In this document: one piece after another, positions 50,231 through 62,640 of the stretch
Numbering within the stretch: position 1 is the stretch's first letter
Layout of the letters: each line of letters opens with the position of its first letter
Assembly: GCF_026230105.1 (NCBI RefSeq)
Contig: NC_079482.1
Location: 1,426,001 to 1,490,000 of the forward strand
DNA from: Diorhabda sublineata
Taxonomy: Eukaryota > Arthropoda > Insecta > Coleoptera > Chrysomelidae
Length of the DNA: 64,000 nucleotides
Direction: 5' to 3'
Notes under the pieces: generated by a model
Database searches by the model: none
What the model was told of the DNA's origin: nothing
What the model saw: the letters and a program-made list of their open reading frames with translations, nothing else
Position numbers and translations under genes: made by a program

Positions 50231-50805
50231 ACACGATCCACACTCTCGCTTCGAACGTTAATGTGATATGTTGTGAAAAATGAACAATTGGAGGAGATTT
50301 TTTTATAAATAAACATGGAGAAATAGTGACCGGACTAGTGAGAATCTTGCGGAATCTGGTATTGGAGTTGCGACCGCCGAACGATCCGGTTTTCCCGCAA
50401 ACCACAACGGGATTGCGAGTGGATTAATTGCAGACCTAAGGGAGCATTTACGAGCGGCACGACAATAGCCTTAAGATATAAACTGGCGAGCTCGAAGTAT
50501 TACCTTTGCCCTTTTCCTGTCGTCAACACCAATATGGAGAAAATCCACCTTTAATATGTAGTTTTTCCCTCAACTCTCACCCAGGCAGGACAATTTGCTT
50601 TTTTATTTATGGGATGGAATTTAAACTAGGATATGTGTAATTTCGAGTTTTCCTCGGATAACGCTTAAATTGTCATCGTTACTTACAACTAAAATGGCTA
50701 AAAGGATTTAAATGATGCACTGTTTATGGTACAGAACATTCCGGAGTCGTTTAAAAAGGTAAAATCCTTTATTACAAGTTCCTTAACTTTTGTATACATT
50801 TATAA
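50231..50805. other. Unique spacer, CpG-richer
   Basis: The stretch from about 50330 to 50560 has higher GC and CpG than nearby sequence and no repeat. The element-end-like GACCGGACTAG lies at 50331. No coding frame is evident. It may be conserved non-coding DNA. Confidence 0.3.
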
Positions 50806-50809
50806 ACTA

Positions 50810-51240
50810 TTCCACGCCCAAAAAGATGTAGTTATACGATTTATAGATTACTAAAAAGCTTTCGACGCAGTGCAACATCGAAATCTCCTTCAAATACTGA
50901 AAGGTATTGAAAACTTGTATTGGAACCAATCGGCTGATATCAAACAACCTAAAAAATCTCCCGGACTTTTTGTTTTTGAACTCTGACTTTGATCTTAAAT
51001 TCAGAATAAGATTGATCCATATGGTCCGTGTTATTATCAGCATGGAAGGCTGCATACCATGAACAGATTGAAGGCATCTGTTCCACGGATGGAAAGAAAA
51101 ACCAACAAAGAAATTCCGTGGTGAATTAGAAGCATATTTGGGATTGGGAGGATGGAGGACGTCGTGGCTCTACAATATCAAAAGTGAGACAGTGAGAACC
51201 ACGGGAATATCAATTCTTACAACCAGAAAAATAGATATTT
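50810..51240 (+). pseudogene. LINE reverse transcriptase fragment
   Basis: One frame reads DY-stop-KAFDAVQHRNLLQIL, then ENLYWNQSADIKQP. These match the first catalytic palm motif (xDxxKAFDxVxH) and the following NLYWNQxAxI segment of non-LTR reverse transcriptases found in many insects. Further on, MEGCIP sits where RQGCIL is expected, and WRTSWLYNIK resembles the basic C-terminal tail (RxxWLxNIK). The region between, including the FADD motif, is missing. This is a short decayed copy. Similar tail motifs at 49035 suggest a second copy of a related family. Confidence 0.55.
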
Positions 51241-51950
51241 TCGATTTTCCAAACTTCTTAGAGTTTTTTCTTGTCTCTAATCAGTTCCAAGTTATGGTAT
51301 TGGTGAAATATTTTGATTATTAGGCGCTGGCGTCGTTTGGAGTGTAGCATCTGGTTTGGGATGAGCGTTGAGTCTCGAATATTTGTTGTAATCACCTTTC
51401 ACGTCCGATTACGTTCAAATGTAATAATACTTTTTAATTTTTCTCCAAATATTTTCATTACATTGAGCTCTGACATATTTTTAATTTTACATCAAAATTT
51501 AATGAAAAATCTACACGTGAAGAAATTCAAATACACTCCAAACCTAATTACATCCACGGCAAATACTCATTTTTTTCATAATAAGCTCTTTGATCATCGG
51601 ATGGGCATTCTCGAAACCGTCACCGACAGAAGTGGCAGCGCTACACGAAAAACGCCCTGCGGAAGGGCGGGCCCACGGCGGCGATGCTTTGTTATTTTCC
51701 TTTATCGAAAAACCAAGAACAGACTCACATAATACGATCCAGATTATGGGGAAATAATTTTTAATGTTCACTTTAAATTAATAGGGGACCTTTGAGCTTC
51801 GCAAATATTAAATTGGCCGATGTCAGATGTTTTTACTCGGTTTTCATTCGTGATTAAAGGACAGGTATTCCCAAATAACATCATTTAATTGACTAATAAT
51901 ATGTTATTAGTTTCTTTCTTTAATTATTTATAATAATCAATCATTTAAGA
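51241..51950. other. Spacer with a GC-rich patch and a minus-strand frame
   Basis: The 75-codon minus-strand frame at 51544-51771 begins with a hydrophobic, signal-peptide-like stretch (FPIIWIVLCESVLGF) and contains ASPPWARPSAGRF and four cysteines. It overlaps an unusually GC-rich patch at about 51650-51690. A plus-strand frame also covers the region. No family is recognised; it could be a small secreted-protein exon, a transposon fragment or chance. Confidence 0.2.
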
Positions 51951-51954
51951 GCGC

Positions 51955-52310
51955 TTAAGCATCTAGCCAAGGAAGGACGGTCCAATCTTCTAGCCCAAGC
52001 GGAACTAGTCCTGGGAAAAATACGATAATACGGTTGTCTTTCCACTTGTACATCAGCGATCAACTTCTGCTTAGCTGCGTCAGCTTCACGCAACACTGGT
52101 TAGGTCCCAGATGCACGAAGGGCAGGAAGTAAATCGATTTCTGTCCCCGCATCCGTTGGAATCCAGGCCATACTCCAGTGCTACGGTATCCCGAAATTGG
52201 CTAGCTGAAAACTCCGTACTATCAGCTATTTTCGAAGCTTAGCGTCATCCCAATGGAGCTCGTTTTGTACATGAACAGCATCCAGAAGAAACTGACGCTT
52301 CCTGCTCATT
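51955..52310 (-). pseudogene. Possible L1-like LINE C-terminal remnant
   Basis: One minus-strand frame contains ASQFRDTVALEYG followed by NGCGDRNRFTSCPSC and WDLTSVA. The order FRDxxAxxYG, CG, SCP, RDLT resembles the C-terminal segment of L1-type reverse transcriptase proteins seen in many invertebrates (FRDALALRYG ... CG ... SCPxGG ... IRDLTA). There are stops on both sides. The GC content is higher than in the neighbouring arrays, which supports an inserted element. Confidence 0.35.
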
Positions 52311-52344
52311 TTGTAGGTCTTGAGAGAGAATATTTCTTAGAGAA

Positions 52345-55300
52345 ACTCCTTCTGACTCAATATTCTCGGGTGATCTAATGAACCGAAGGATTCCAGTTCT
52401 TGGCTTCATCTCAAATTTGATTCAATTCCCAATTAGTTCACAGCTTTGATCACCTGAAACTTTGAGGAATTGTTGAATCAAGATAAAACTATTACCTCCA
52501 AGGAGATTCAGAGCTACTGACTCAATGTTCTCGGGTGATCTAATGAACCGAGGGATTCCAGTTCTTGGTTTCATCTCAAATTTGATTCAATTCCCAATTA
52601 GTTCACAGCTTTGATCACCTGAAACTTTGAGGAATTGTTGAATCAAGATAAAACTATTGCCTCCAAGGAGATTCAGAGCTTCTGACTCAATGTTCTCGGG
52701 TGATCTAATGAACCGAAGGATTCCAGTTCTTGGTTTCATCTCAAATTTGATTCAATTCCTAATTAGTTCACAGCTTTGATCACCTGAAACTTTGAGGAAT
52801 TGTTGAATCAAGATAAAACTATTACCTCCAAGGAGATTCAGAGCTTCTGACTCAATATTCTCGGGGGATCTAATGAACCGAAGGATTCCAGTTCTTGGTT
52901 TCATCTCAAATTTGATTCAACTCCTAATTAGTTCACAGCTTTGATCACCTGAAACTTTGAGGAATTGTTGAATCAAGATAAAACTATTACCTCCAAGGAG
53001 ATTCAGAGCTTCTGACTCAATGTTCTCGGGGGATCTAATGAACCGAAGGATTCCAGTTCTTGGTTTCATCTCAAATTTGATTCAACTCCTAATTAGTTCA
53101 CAGCTTTGATCACCTGAAACTTTGAGGAATTGTTGAATCAAGATAAAACTATTGCCTCCAAGGAGATTCAGGGCTTCTGACTCAATGTTCTCGGGTGATC
53201 TAATGAACCGAAGGATTCCAGTTCTTGGTTTTATCTCAAATTTGATTCAATTCCTAATTAGTTCACAGCGTTGATCACCTGAAACTTTGAGGAATTGTTG
53301 AATCAAGATAAAACTATTGCCTCCAAGGAGATTCAGAGCTTCTGACTCAATGTTCTCGGGTGATCTAATGAACCGAAGGATTCCAGTTCTTGGTTTCATC
53401 TCAAATTTGATTCAATTCCTAATTAGTTCACAGCTTTGATCACTTAAAACTTTGAGGAATTGTTGAATCAAGATAAAACTATTGCCTCCAAGGAGATTCA
53501 GAGTTTCTGACTCAATGTTCTCGGGGGATCTAATGAACCGAAGGATTCCAGTTCTTGGTTTCATCTCAAATTTGATTCAACTCCTAATTAGTTCACAGCT
53601 TTGATCACCTGAAACTTTGAGGAATTGTTGAATCAAGATAAAACTATTACCTCCAAGGAGATTCAGAGCTTCTGACTCAATGTTCTCGGGTGATCTAATG
53701 AACCGAGGGATTCCAGTTCTTGGCTTCATCTCAAATTTGATTCAATTCCCAATTAGTTCACAGCTTTGATCACCTGAAACTTTGAGGAATTGTTGAATCA
53801 AGATAAAACTATTACCTCCAAGGAGATTCAGAGCTTCTGACTCAATGTTCTCGGGTGATCTAATGAACCGAAGGATTCCAGTTCTTGGTTTCATCTCAAA
53901 TTTGATTCAATTCCCAATTAGTTCACAGCTTTGATCACCTGAAACTTTGAGGAATTGTTGAATCAAGATAAAACTATTACCTCCAAGGAGATTCAGAGCT
54001 TCTGACTCAATGTTCTCGGGTGATCTAATGAACCGAAGGATTCCAGTTCTTGGTTTCATCTCAAATTTGATTCAATTCCTAATTAGTTCACAGCTTTGAT
54101 CACTTAAAACTTTGAGGAATTGTTGAATCAAGATAAAACTATTACCTCCAAGGAGATTCAGAGCTACTGACTCAATGTTCTCGGGTGATCTAATGAACCG
54201 AAGGATTCCAGTTCTTGGCTTCATCTCAAATTTGATTCAACTCCTAATTAGTTCACAGCTTTGATCACTTAAAACTTTGAGGAATTGTTGAATCAAGATA
54301 AAACTATTACCTCCAAGGAGATTCAGAGCTACTGACTCAATGTTCTCGGGTGATCTAATGAACCGAAGGATTCCAGTTCTTGGCTTCATCTCAAATTTGA
54401 TTCAATTCCCAATTAGTTCACAGCTTTGATCACCTGAAACTTTGAGGAATTGTTGAATCAAGATAAAACTATTACCTCCAAGGAGATTCAGAGCTACTGA
54501 CTCAATGTTCTCGGGTGATCTAATGAACCGAAGGATTCCAGTTCTTGGTTTCATCTCAAATTTGATTCAATTCCTAATTAGTTCACAGCTTTGATCACTT
54601 AAAACTTTGAGGAATTGTTGAATCAAGATAAAACTATTACCTCCAAGGAGATTCAGAGCTACTGACTCAATGTTCTCGGGTGATCTAATGAACCGAAGGA
54701 TTCCAGTTCTTGGTTTCATCTCAAATTTGATTCAATTCCTAATTAGTTCACAGCTTTGATCACTTAAAACTTTGAGGAATTGTTGAATCAAGATAAAACT
54801 ATTACCTCCAAGGAGATTCAGAGCTACTGACTCAATGTTCTCGGGTGATCTAATGAACCGAAGGATTCCAGTTCTTGGCTTCATCTCAAATTTGATTCAA
54901 TTCCCAATTAGTTCACAGCTTTGATCACCTGAAACTTTGAGGAATTGTTGAATCAAGATAAAACTATTACCTCCAAGGAGATTCAGAGCTACTGACTCAA
55001 TGTTCTCGGGTGATCTAATGAACCGAAGGATTCCAGTTCTTGGTTTCATCTCAAATTTGATTCAATTCCTAATTAGTTCACAGCTTTGATCACTTAAAAC
55101 TTTGAGGAATTGTTGAATCAAGATAAAACTATTACCTCCAAGGAGATTCAGAGCTTCTGACTCAATGTTCTCGGGTGATCTAATGAACCGAAGGATTCCA
55201 GTTCTTGGTTTCATCTCAAATTTGATTCAACTCCTAATTAGTTCACAGCTTTGATCACTTAAAACTTTGAGGAATTGTTGAATCAAGATAAAACTATTAC

Positions 55301-56027
55301 CTCCAAGGAGATTCAGAGCTTCTGACTCAATGTTCTCGGGTGATCTAATGAACCGAAGGATTCCAGTTCTTGGTTTCATCTCAAATTTGATTCAACTCCT
55401 AATTAGTTCACAGCTTTGATCACTTAAAACTTTGAGGAATTGTTGAATCAAGATAAAACTATTACCTCCAAGGAGATTCAGAGCTTCTGACTCAATGTTC
55501 TCGGGTGATCTAATGAACCGAAGGATTCCAGTTCTTGGTTTCATCTCAAATTTGATTCAACTCCTAATTAGTTCACAGCTTTGATCACTTAAAACTTTGA
55601 GGAATTGTTGAATCAAGATAAAACTATTACCTCCAAGGAGATTCAGAGCTACTGACTCAATGTTCTCGGGTGATCTAATGAACCGAAGGATTCCAGTTCT
55701 TGGCTTCATCTCAAATTTGATTCAACTCCTAATTAGTTCACAGCTTTGATCACTTAAAACTTTGAGGAATTGTTGAATCAAGATAAAACTATTACCTCCA
55801 AGGAGATTCAGAGCTACTGACTCAATGTTCTCGGGTGATCTAATGAACCGAAGGATTCCAGTTCTTGGCTTCATCTCAAATTTGATTCAATTCCCAATTA
55901 GTTCACAGCTTTGATCACCTGAAACTTTGAGGAATTGTTGAATCAAGATAAAACTATTACCTCCAAGGAGATTCAGAGCTTCTGACTCAATGTTCTCGGG
56001 GGATCTAATGAACCGAAAGATTCCAGT
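52345..56027. repeat. 165-bp satellite array, about 22 copies
   Basis: The phrase tctcgggtgatctaatgaac recurs at 52364, 52529 and 52694, a 165-bp period. Variants are limited to a few sites: cacCTGaaac/cacTTAaaac, agctActg/agctTctg, attcCcaatt/attcCtaatt/actcctaatt and gggTgat/gggGgat. Between 54070 and 55100 two versions tend to alternate with a 330-bp period. Units are highly uniform, suggesting recent amplification. No long open frame. Confidence 0.95.
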
Positions 56028-56649
56028 TCCAAGTTAGCGTGTTTATGTTTTTGGAGGCGCTTTTCCAGATTCTCATTCTGTTAAAATTATCAGAGTGGAA
56101 ATGAATATGTGTTGTATATCACCGAAAATTATCTCGGATTTCTTTTATACTTTCGAAACTCTATGAGAGGAGTTTTAATTTATCGCGAGATAAGAAAGTT
56201 CTGTGTCATCAGTTTCGGTAGTGGTGGAGATGCAACCGTGTTTGCTAACGCATTTTCCGGATATAATGGTGACGATAAGGGCGAGAAAATGCGACTGTTT
56301 TAAAATCTAAGTGTAATAGGTTCGCTGAGGGAGAGATAATACCGAAAGTATCATAACTTCGACGCTTTTAATTTTAGAAAAAGAAATATTTAGAACATGG
56401 ATTGCGGTAACTTGGATAGAGTTCAATTCAAATACGTGGGATGATTGGTGAATGAATTTCGTAAAATTCAAAGGGGTGCAACGAATTATTAATAATACAA
56501 ATTAACGTACTAAATCGATAACTCCAATCTACCCAATAATTCGTAGTAATATCGCGCCAGAAGAAAAAGTTATAAAGGTCAAAAGGTCAAGAAAATCAGT
56601 ATCTAGTGACGGTCATTCATATCTTCAGTTTCTCTATCAGTAACTGCGG
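56028..56649. other. Unique spacer
   Basis: A 64-codon plus-strand frame at 56109-56303 (MLYITENYLGFLLYF...) has no recognised family. Otherwise nothing is seen. Confidence 0.3.
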
Positions 56650-56960
56650 GTTTTGTACTCTAATAGGACCTGTCGTGGTGCTCGAGAGAAACGTGTTTTA
56701 GTAGAGGATCCACAGTCCAAATAAATTGATTTTCTGTCGAGTAGATCATGCAAAAACTGCTCTAGGTGGGAATACGTTCAGACATCTCTGAAAAGCTTTT
56801 CCCTTGGTAGTATCAGTAGAATCAGATCTTCTATGCTCTAAACTGCTCAAGCTTCTGTTCAATTCCGGATCGCCTGTAAGTCTTTTATGTATTGAGTCGA
56901 GCATCTTCGGTATTTGTTTAGGAGTCGAGCTCCAAATGTAGTAAAGAGGTCTTGTAGAGT
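56650..56960 (-). pseudogene. Jockey-type LINE C-terminal remnant
   Basis: A minus-strand frame reads YIWSSTPKQIPKMLDSIHKR, then LTGDPELNRSLSSLEHRRSD and FQRCLNVFPPRAVFA, then a stop. This matches in order the region after the reverse transcriptase of Jockey-like elements (HxWSgAPkxxLxxLdxiQrR ... sLxxRRdvasL ... lPP). Following codons in other frames resemble the rest of the tail. The catalytic part is absent, so it is a short 3' fragment. Confidence 0.6.
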
Positions 56961-58229
56961 GCTTTTAGTTGTTTTCTGCTCTTAAACAGAAAAAAAAACC
57001 AATTTCGTAACAAAAATATAATCGACTGATCACCTCAACATTACTAGTAAAATATTCTGTACACAACTATGAATTATTCCGAGGGTAAAACCCAAATTGA
57101 CCGGACTATTTATCAGAAAATTCTATCGATGAGTTGACAGTGTCTTGGTGGAAGATACCGGCAATTCCTCGTCGTCGTTGAACCTCCGATTCTTAAAAAT
57201 AAAAATACTGGTGCTAATAATAATAAGGTATATTGGTTTTTCCAGAAACGTGCTACCAGATATTTCGTAGAGGATTAGGCAAATTACACGCCGTAGCTAA
57301 ATTAAGAAGGGAAGACGTCGATCAGTATGGTGGTGACGAAATGTTGTACGGGGTCGAAGAAAAGAAGCAGGACGCAATCTCGAAGGAGATTGGAATGCGG
57401 CGGATGCAGCGTCCAGATGTTAACCAGATTTTGCTGATTGCAGAGCTTCGTTTTGGGCTTCAGTTAATTCAATGATCTACATTCGTTGTTGTTTTTGTTC
57501 TATAGAGTCAATTCGAGTTGAAATGAGCTTTGCATGAATATTTTACGCAAACATTTCTGTATGTATTACTTAAAGAATCAACACGAAACGACAAGACGGT
57601 TACTACCGTAAGTTTTTTGAATTTTCGTTAAACGATTTATGTTAAAAATGGAAAGATTAATTTTCCTTATTCGCGAATGAAAGTTTGACGACCAATTTTT
57701 CACTTTAGGTTAGTAAAATACGGCAACATTAAGTGGATAGAAGTCATTCAACACCTCGAAAGTGCTCACTTTATAATACGACTATTGATACGGACTCGGG
57801 GGCAAAGTGCCGTATCGTCGCCGAGTGAGTACGCGCTGAAATGGAATTTGAAATTTTGAAGACCCTAGAGTGATGTAAAAATACACTTCGAGTAGGGTAA
57901 AAACGTCGTTTGCCTTTTATTACATTACTGAAAATATATACTGGAGGTGACAAGGACGGCAATGATGTTGCACGTTATGGAATTTATTTTTACTTTCCTT
58001 GAAAGGAGGATTTGAATTACTACTCCACCTTCTGACAACCTAATTTGAATACATGAAATTTTCTATGGAAAACATAAGAATAATATACGCGCGTTTTTAC
58101 TTAGCAACTTTCCTTTATATTGGCATTTCAAAAAGTATACAAACCAAAAAATGTGGTTTTTATAACAGTTTTGGAAAAAAAATTTTGTGATAAAAACCTT
58201 ATCAGTTGATTCAGCAACTTGGTGATGTA
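56961..58229. other. Unique spacer with an 80-codon frame
   Basis: The plus-strand frame at 57233-57475 contains LGKLHAVAKLRREDVDQYGG and ends with ELRFGLQLIQ; no family is recognised. GACCGGACTAT at 57099 matches the end of the palindromic element at 22 kb. The block from about 57770 to 57960 is CpG-richer. The ~46 bp at 57227-57270 resemble 63425-63470. Confidence 0.3.
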
Positions 58230-61200
58230 AAGATCGGGATAACTTGACAAAGACCTGTTGAGTATGTAACGCACATCACTAATGAGGTCCTGATCAAGTT
58301 TACCTTCTATCAGGATTACTTAGTGATGGTCCTGATCTGAATTACCTCATAAGATCTTTATCAGGATAACCTAACAAAAAATAGTCTTTATTTAGGTGAG
58401 ATCATCCTTAGAGATTCCTGGAAATGACCAAGAAAACCTGAAGGAAATTTCTTTCCAGTAGGGTCAACCTTAATGTGATCCTAGTGTGGATCTCGACAGG
58501 ATAAACTAACAAGAAATAGTCTCTATATAAGTAAGGGTGATCCTTAAAGATTCCTTGCTTGGAGATGACCAAAAAAACCTGAAGGAAATTTATTTCCAGT
58601 AGGGAGAACCTAATGTGATCCTAGTGTGGATCTCGACAGGATAACCTAACAAGAAATAGTCTTTATTTAGGTGAGATCATCCTTAGAGATTCCTGGAAAT
58701 GACCAAGAAAACCTGAAGGAAATTTCTTTCCAGTAGGGTCAACCTTAATGTGATCCTAGTGTGGATCTCGACAGGATAAACTAACAAGAAATAGTCTCTA
58801 TATAAGTAAGGATGATCCTTAGAGATTCCTTGCTTGGAGATGACCAAAAAAACCTGAAGGAAATTCCTTTCTAATAGGAACAACCTAATATGGACCTCAA
58901 CAGGATTACCTAACAAGAAATAGTCTTTATTTAAGTGGCGTGATCCTTAGAGATTCCTAGAGATGACCAAGAAAACCTGAAGGAAATTTCTTTCCAGTAG
59001 GGTCAACCTTAATGTGATCCTAGTGTGGATCTCGACAGGATAAACTAACAAGAAATAGTCTCTATATAAGTAAGGGTGATCCTTAAAGATTCCTTGCTTG
59101 GAGATGACCAAAAAAACCTGAAGGAAATTTATTTCCAGTAGGGAGAACCTAATGTGATCCTAGTGTGGATCTCGACAGGATAACCTAACAAGAAATAGTC
59201 TTTATTTAGGTGAGATCATCCTTAGAGATTCCTGGAAATGACCAAGAAAACCTGAAGGAAATTTCTTTCCAGTAGGGTCAACCTTAATGTGATCCTAGTG
59301 TGGATCTCGACAGGATAAACTAACAAGAAATAGTCTCTATATAAGTAAGGGTGATCCTTAAAGATTCCTTGCTTGGAGATGACCAAAAAAACCTGAAGGA
59401 AATTCCTTTCTAATAGGAACAACCTAATATGGACCTCAACAGGATTACCTAACAAGAAATAGTCTTTATTTAAGTGGCGTGATCCTTAGAGATTCCTAGA
59501 GATGACCAAGAAAACCTGAAGGAAATTTCTTTCCAGTAGGGTCAACCTTAATGTGATCCTAGTGTGGATCTCGACAGGATAAACTAACAAGAAATAGTCT
59601 CTATATAAGTAAGGATGATCCTTAGAGATTCCTTGCTTGGAGATGACCAAAAAAACCTGAAGGAAATTTATTTCCAGTAGGGAGAACCTAATGTGATCCT
59701 AGTGTGGATCTCGACAGGATTACCTAACATGAAATAGTCTTTATTTAAGTGGCGTGATCCTTAGAGATTCCTAGAGATGACCAAGAAAACCTGAAGGAAA
59801 TTTCTTTCCAGTAGGGTCAACCTTAATGTGATCCTAGTGTGGATCTCGACAGGATAAACTAACAAGAAATAGTCTCTATATAAGTAAGGATGATCCTTAG
59901 AGATTCCTTGCTTGGAGATGACCAAAAAAACCTGAAGGAAATTTATTTCCAGTAGGGAGAACCTAATGTGATCCTAGTGTGGATCTCGACAGGATTACCT
60001 AACATGAAATAGTCTTTATTTAAGTGGCGTGATCCTTAGAGATTCCTAGAGATGACCAAGAAAACCTGAAGGAAATTTCTTTCCAGTAGGGTCAACCTTA
60101 ATGTGATCCTAGTGTGGATCTCGACAGGATAAACTAACAAGAAATAGTCTCTATATAAGTAAGGATGATCCTTAGAGATTCCTTGCTTGGAGATGACCAA
60201 AAAAACCTGAAGGAAATTTATTTCCAGTAGGGAGAACCTAATGTGATCCTAGTGTAGATCTCGACAGGATTACCTAACATGAAATAGTCTTTATTTAAGT
60301 GGCGTGATCCTTAGAGATTCCTAGAGATGACCAAGAAAACCTGAAGGAAATTTCTTTCCAGTAGGGTCAACCTTAATGTGATCCTAGTGTGGATCTCGAC
60401 AGGATAAACTAACAAGAAATAGTCTCTATATAAGTAAGGATGATCCTTAGAGATTCCTTGCTTGGAGATGACCAAAAAAACCTGAAGGAAATTTATTTCC
60501 AGTAGGGAGAACCTAATGTGATCCTAGTGTGGATCTCGACAGGATTACCTAACATGAAATAGTCTTTATTTAAGTGGCGTGATCCTTAGAGATTCCTAGA
60601 GATGACCAAGAAAACCTGAAGGAAATTTCTTTCCAGTAGGGTCAACCTTAATGTGATCCTAGTGTGGATCTCGACAGGATAAACTAACAAGAAATAGTCT
60701 CTATATAAGTAAGGATGATCCTTAGAGATTCCTTGCTTGGAGATGACCAAAAAAACCTGAAGGAAATTTATTTCCAGTAGGGAGAACCTAATGTGATCCT
60801 AGTGTGGATCTCGACAGGATTACCTAACATGAAATAGTCTTTATTTAAGTGGCGTGATCCTTAGAGATTCCTAGAGATGACCAAGAAAACCTGAAGGAAA
60901 TTTCTTTCCAGTAGGGTCAACCTTAATGTGATCCTAGTGTGGATCTCGACAGGATAAACTAACAAGAAATAGTCTCTATATAAGTAAGGATGATCCTTAG
61001 AGATTCCTTGCTTGGAGATGACCAAAAAAACCTGAAGGAAATTTATTTCCAGTAGGGAGAACCTAATGTGATCCTAGTGTGGATCTCGACAGGATTACCT
61101 AACATGAAATAGTCTTTATTTAAGTGGCGTGATCCTTAGAGATTCCTGGAGATGACTAAGAAAACCTGAAGGAAATTTCTATCCAGTATGATCCACCTTA

Positions 61201-62358
61201 ATGTGATCCTAGTGTGGATCTCGACAGGATAAACTAACAAGAAATAGTCTCTATATAAGTAAGGATGATCCTTAGAGATTCCTTGCTTGGAGATGACCAA
61301 AAAAACCTGAAGGAAATTTATTTCCAGTAGGGAGAACCTAATGTGATCCTAGTGTGGATCTCGACAGGATAAACTAACAAGAAATAGTCTTTATTTAAGT
61401 GGCGTGATCCTTAGAGATTCCTAGAGATGACCAAGAAAACCTGAAGGAAATTTCTTTCCAGTAGGGTCAACCTTAATGTGATCCTAGTGTGGATCTCGAC
61501 AGGATAAACTAACAAGAAATAGTCTCTATATAAGTAAGGGTGATCCTTAAAGATTCCTTGCTTGCAGATGACCAAGAAAGCCTGAAGGAAATTCCTTTCT
61601 AATAGGAACAACCTAATATGGACCTCAACAGGATTACCTAACAAGAAATAGTCTTTATTTAAGTGGGGTGATCCTTAGAGATTCCTGGAGATGACCAAGA
61701 GAACCTGAAGGAAATTTATTTCCAGTTGGGACAACCTAATATGGTCCTCGACAGGATTACCTAACAAGAAATAGTCTTTATTTAAGTGGCGTGATCCTTA
61801 GAGATTCCTGGAGATGACTAAGAAAACCTGAAGGAAATTTCTATCCAGTATGATCCACCTTAATGTGATCCTAGTGTGGATCTCGACAGGATAAACTAAC
61901 AAGAAATAGTCTCTATATAAGTAAGGGTGATCCTTAAAGATTCCTTGCTTGCAGATGACCAAGAAAGCCTGAAGGAAATTCCTTTCTAATAGGAACAACC
62001 TAATATGGACCTCAACAGGATTACCTAACAAGAAATAGTCTTTATTTAAGTGGGGTGATCCTTAGAGATTCCTGGTGATGACCAAGAGAACCTGAAGGAA
62101 ATTTATTTCCAGTTGGGACAACCTAATATGGTCCTCGACAGGATTACCTAACAAGAAATAGTCTTTATTTAAGTGGCGTGATCCTTAGAGATTCCTGGAG
62201 ATGACTAAGAAAACCTGAAGGAAATTTCTATCCAGTATGATCCACCTTAATGTGATCCTAGTGTGGATCTCGACAGGATAAACTAACAAGAAATAGTCTC
62301 TATATAAGTAAGGATGATCCTTAGAGATTCCTTGCTTGGAGAAGACCAAGAAAGCCTG
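58230..62358. repeat. 129-140-bp satellite with 275-bp and 539-bp higher-order units, about 29 monomers
   Basis: The phrase aagaaatagtct recurs at 58511, 58651, 58786, 58915 and 59050, spacings of 140, 135, 129 and 135 bp. Four of these form a 539-bp block (repeated frames at 58683 and 59222). From about 59600 to 61200 a 275-bp dimer (140 + 135) repeats almost exactly, for example at 60141 and 60416. A 387-bp trimer is duplicated near the right end (frames at 61411 and 61798). The first ~140 bp are a diverged edge unit. The minus-strand 77-codon frames recur with the period and are not genes. Confidence 0.93.
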
Positions 62359-62640
62359 AAATTCCGCTATTACATTTTGTAATTTGTAATTCTATATTTT
62401 AAATCCGTCAATTAATAAAAGAAACTCACTAACAATATTTTTTACTATACTATTTACTATACAATACACTTAACACTTAAAATAATTTACTTATAAATAT
62501 CATTCAAATAATTTCTGCGTTTTCACATTTATATACCTAAATAAAATTCTACAAAGTTCTAGAACAAAAAAGAAACAACTTTCGTAGAAATTATTTAGAA
62601 GATATACTGTAAATAAACCGTCTGCTACTAAAAAAAATTG
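62359..62640. other. Very AT-rich unique spacer
   Basis: No gene. It contains the short palindrome GTTCTAGAAC at about 62556-62565. Nothing else is recognised. Confidence 0.4.

Noticed and set aside
57233..57475. 80-residue plus-strand protein
   Set aside because: No recognisable family and no splice or start context; kept only as part of the spacer description.
545..62358. CRISPR-like or bacterial repeat arrays
   Set aside because: Units are directly adjacent without unique spacers of constant length, and the transposons are of animal type.
545..62358. Hammerhead ribozymes inside the satellites
   Set aside because: By eye I found no CTGANGA core paired with GAAA in the right arrangement in any consensus unit on either strand. 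A covariance-model search would be decisive.
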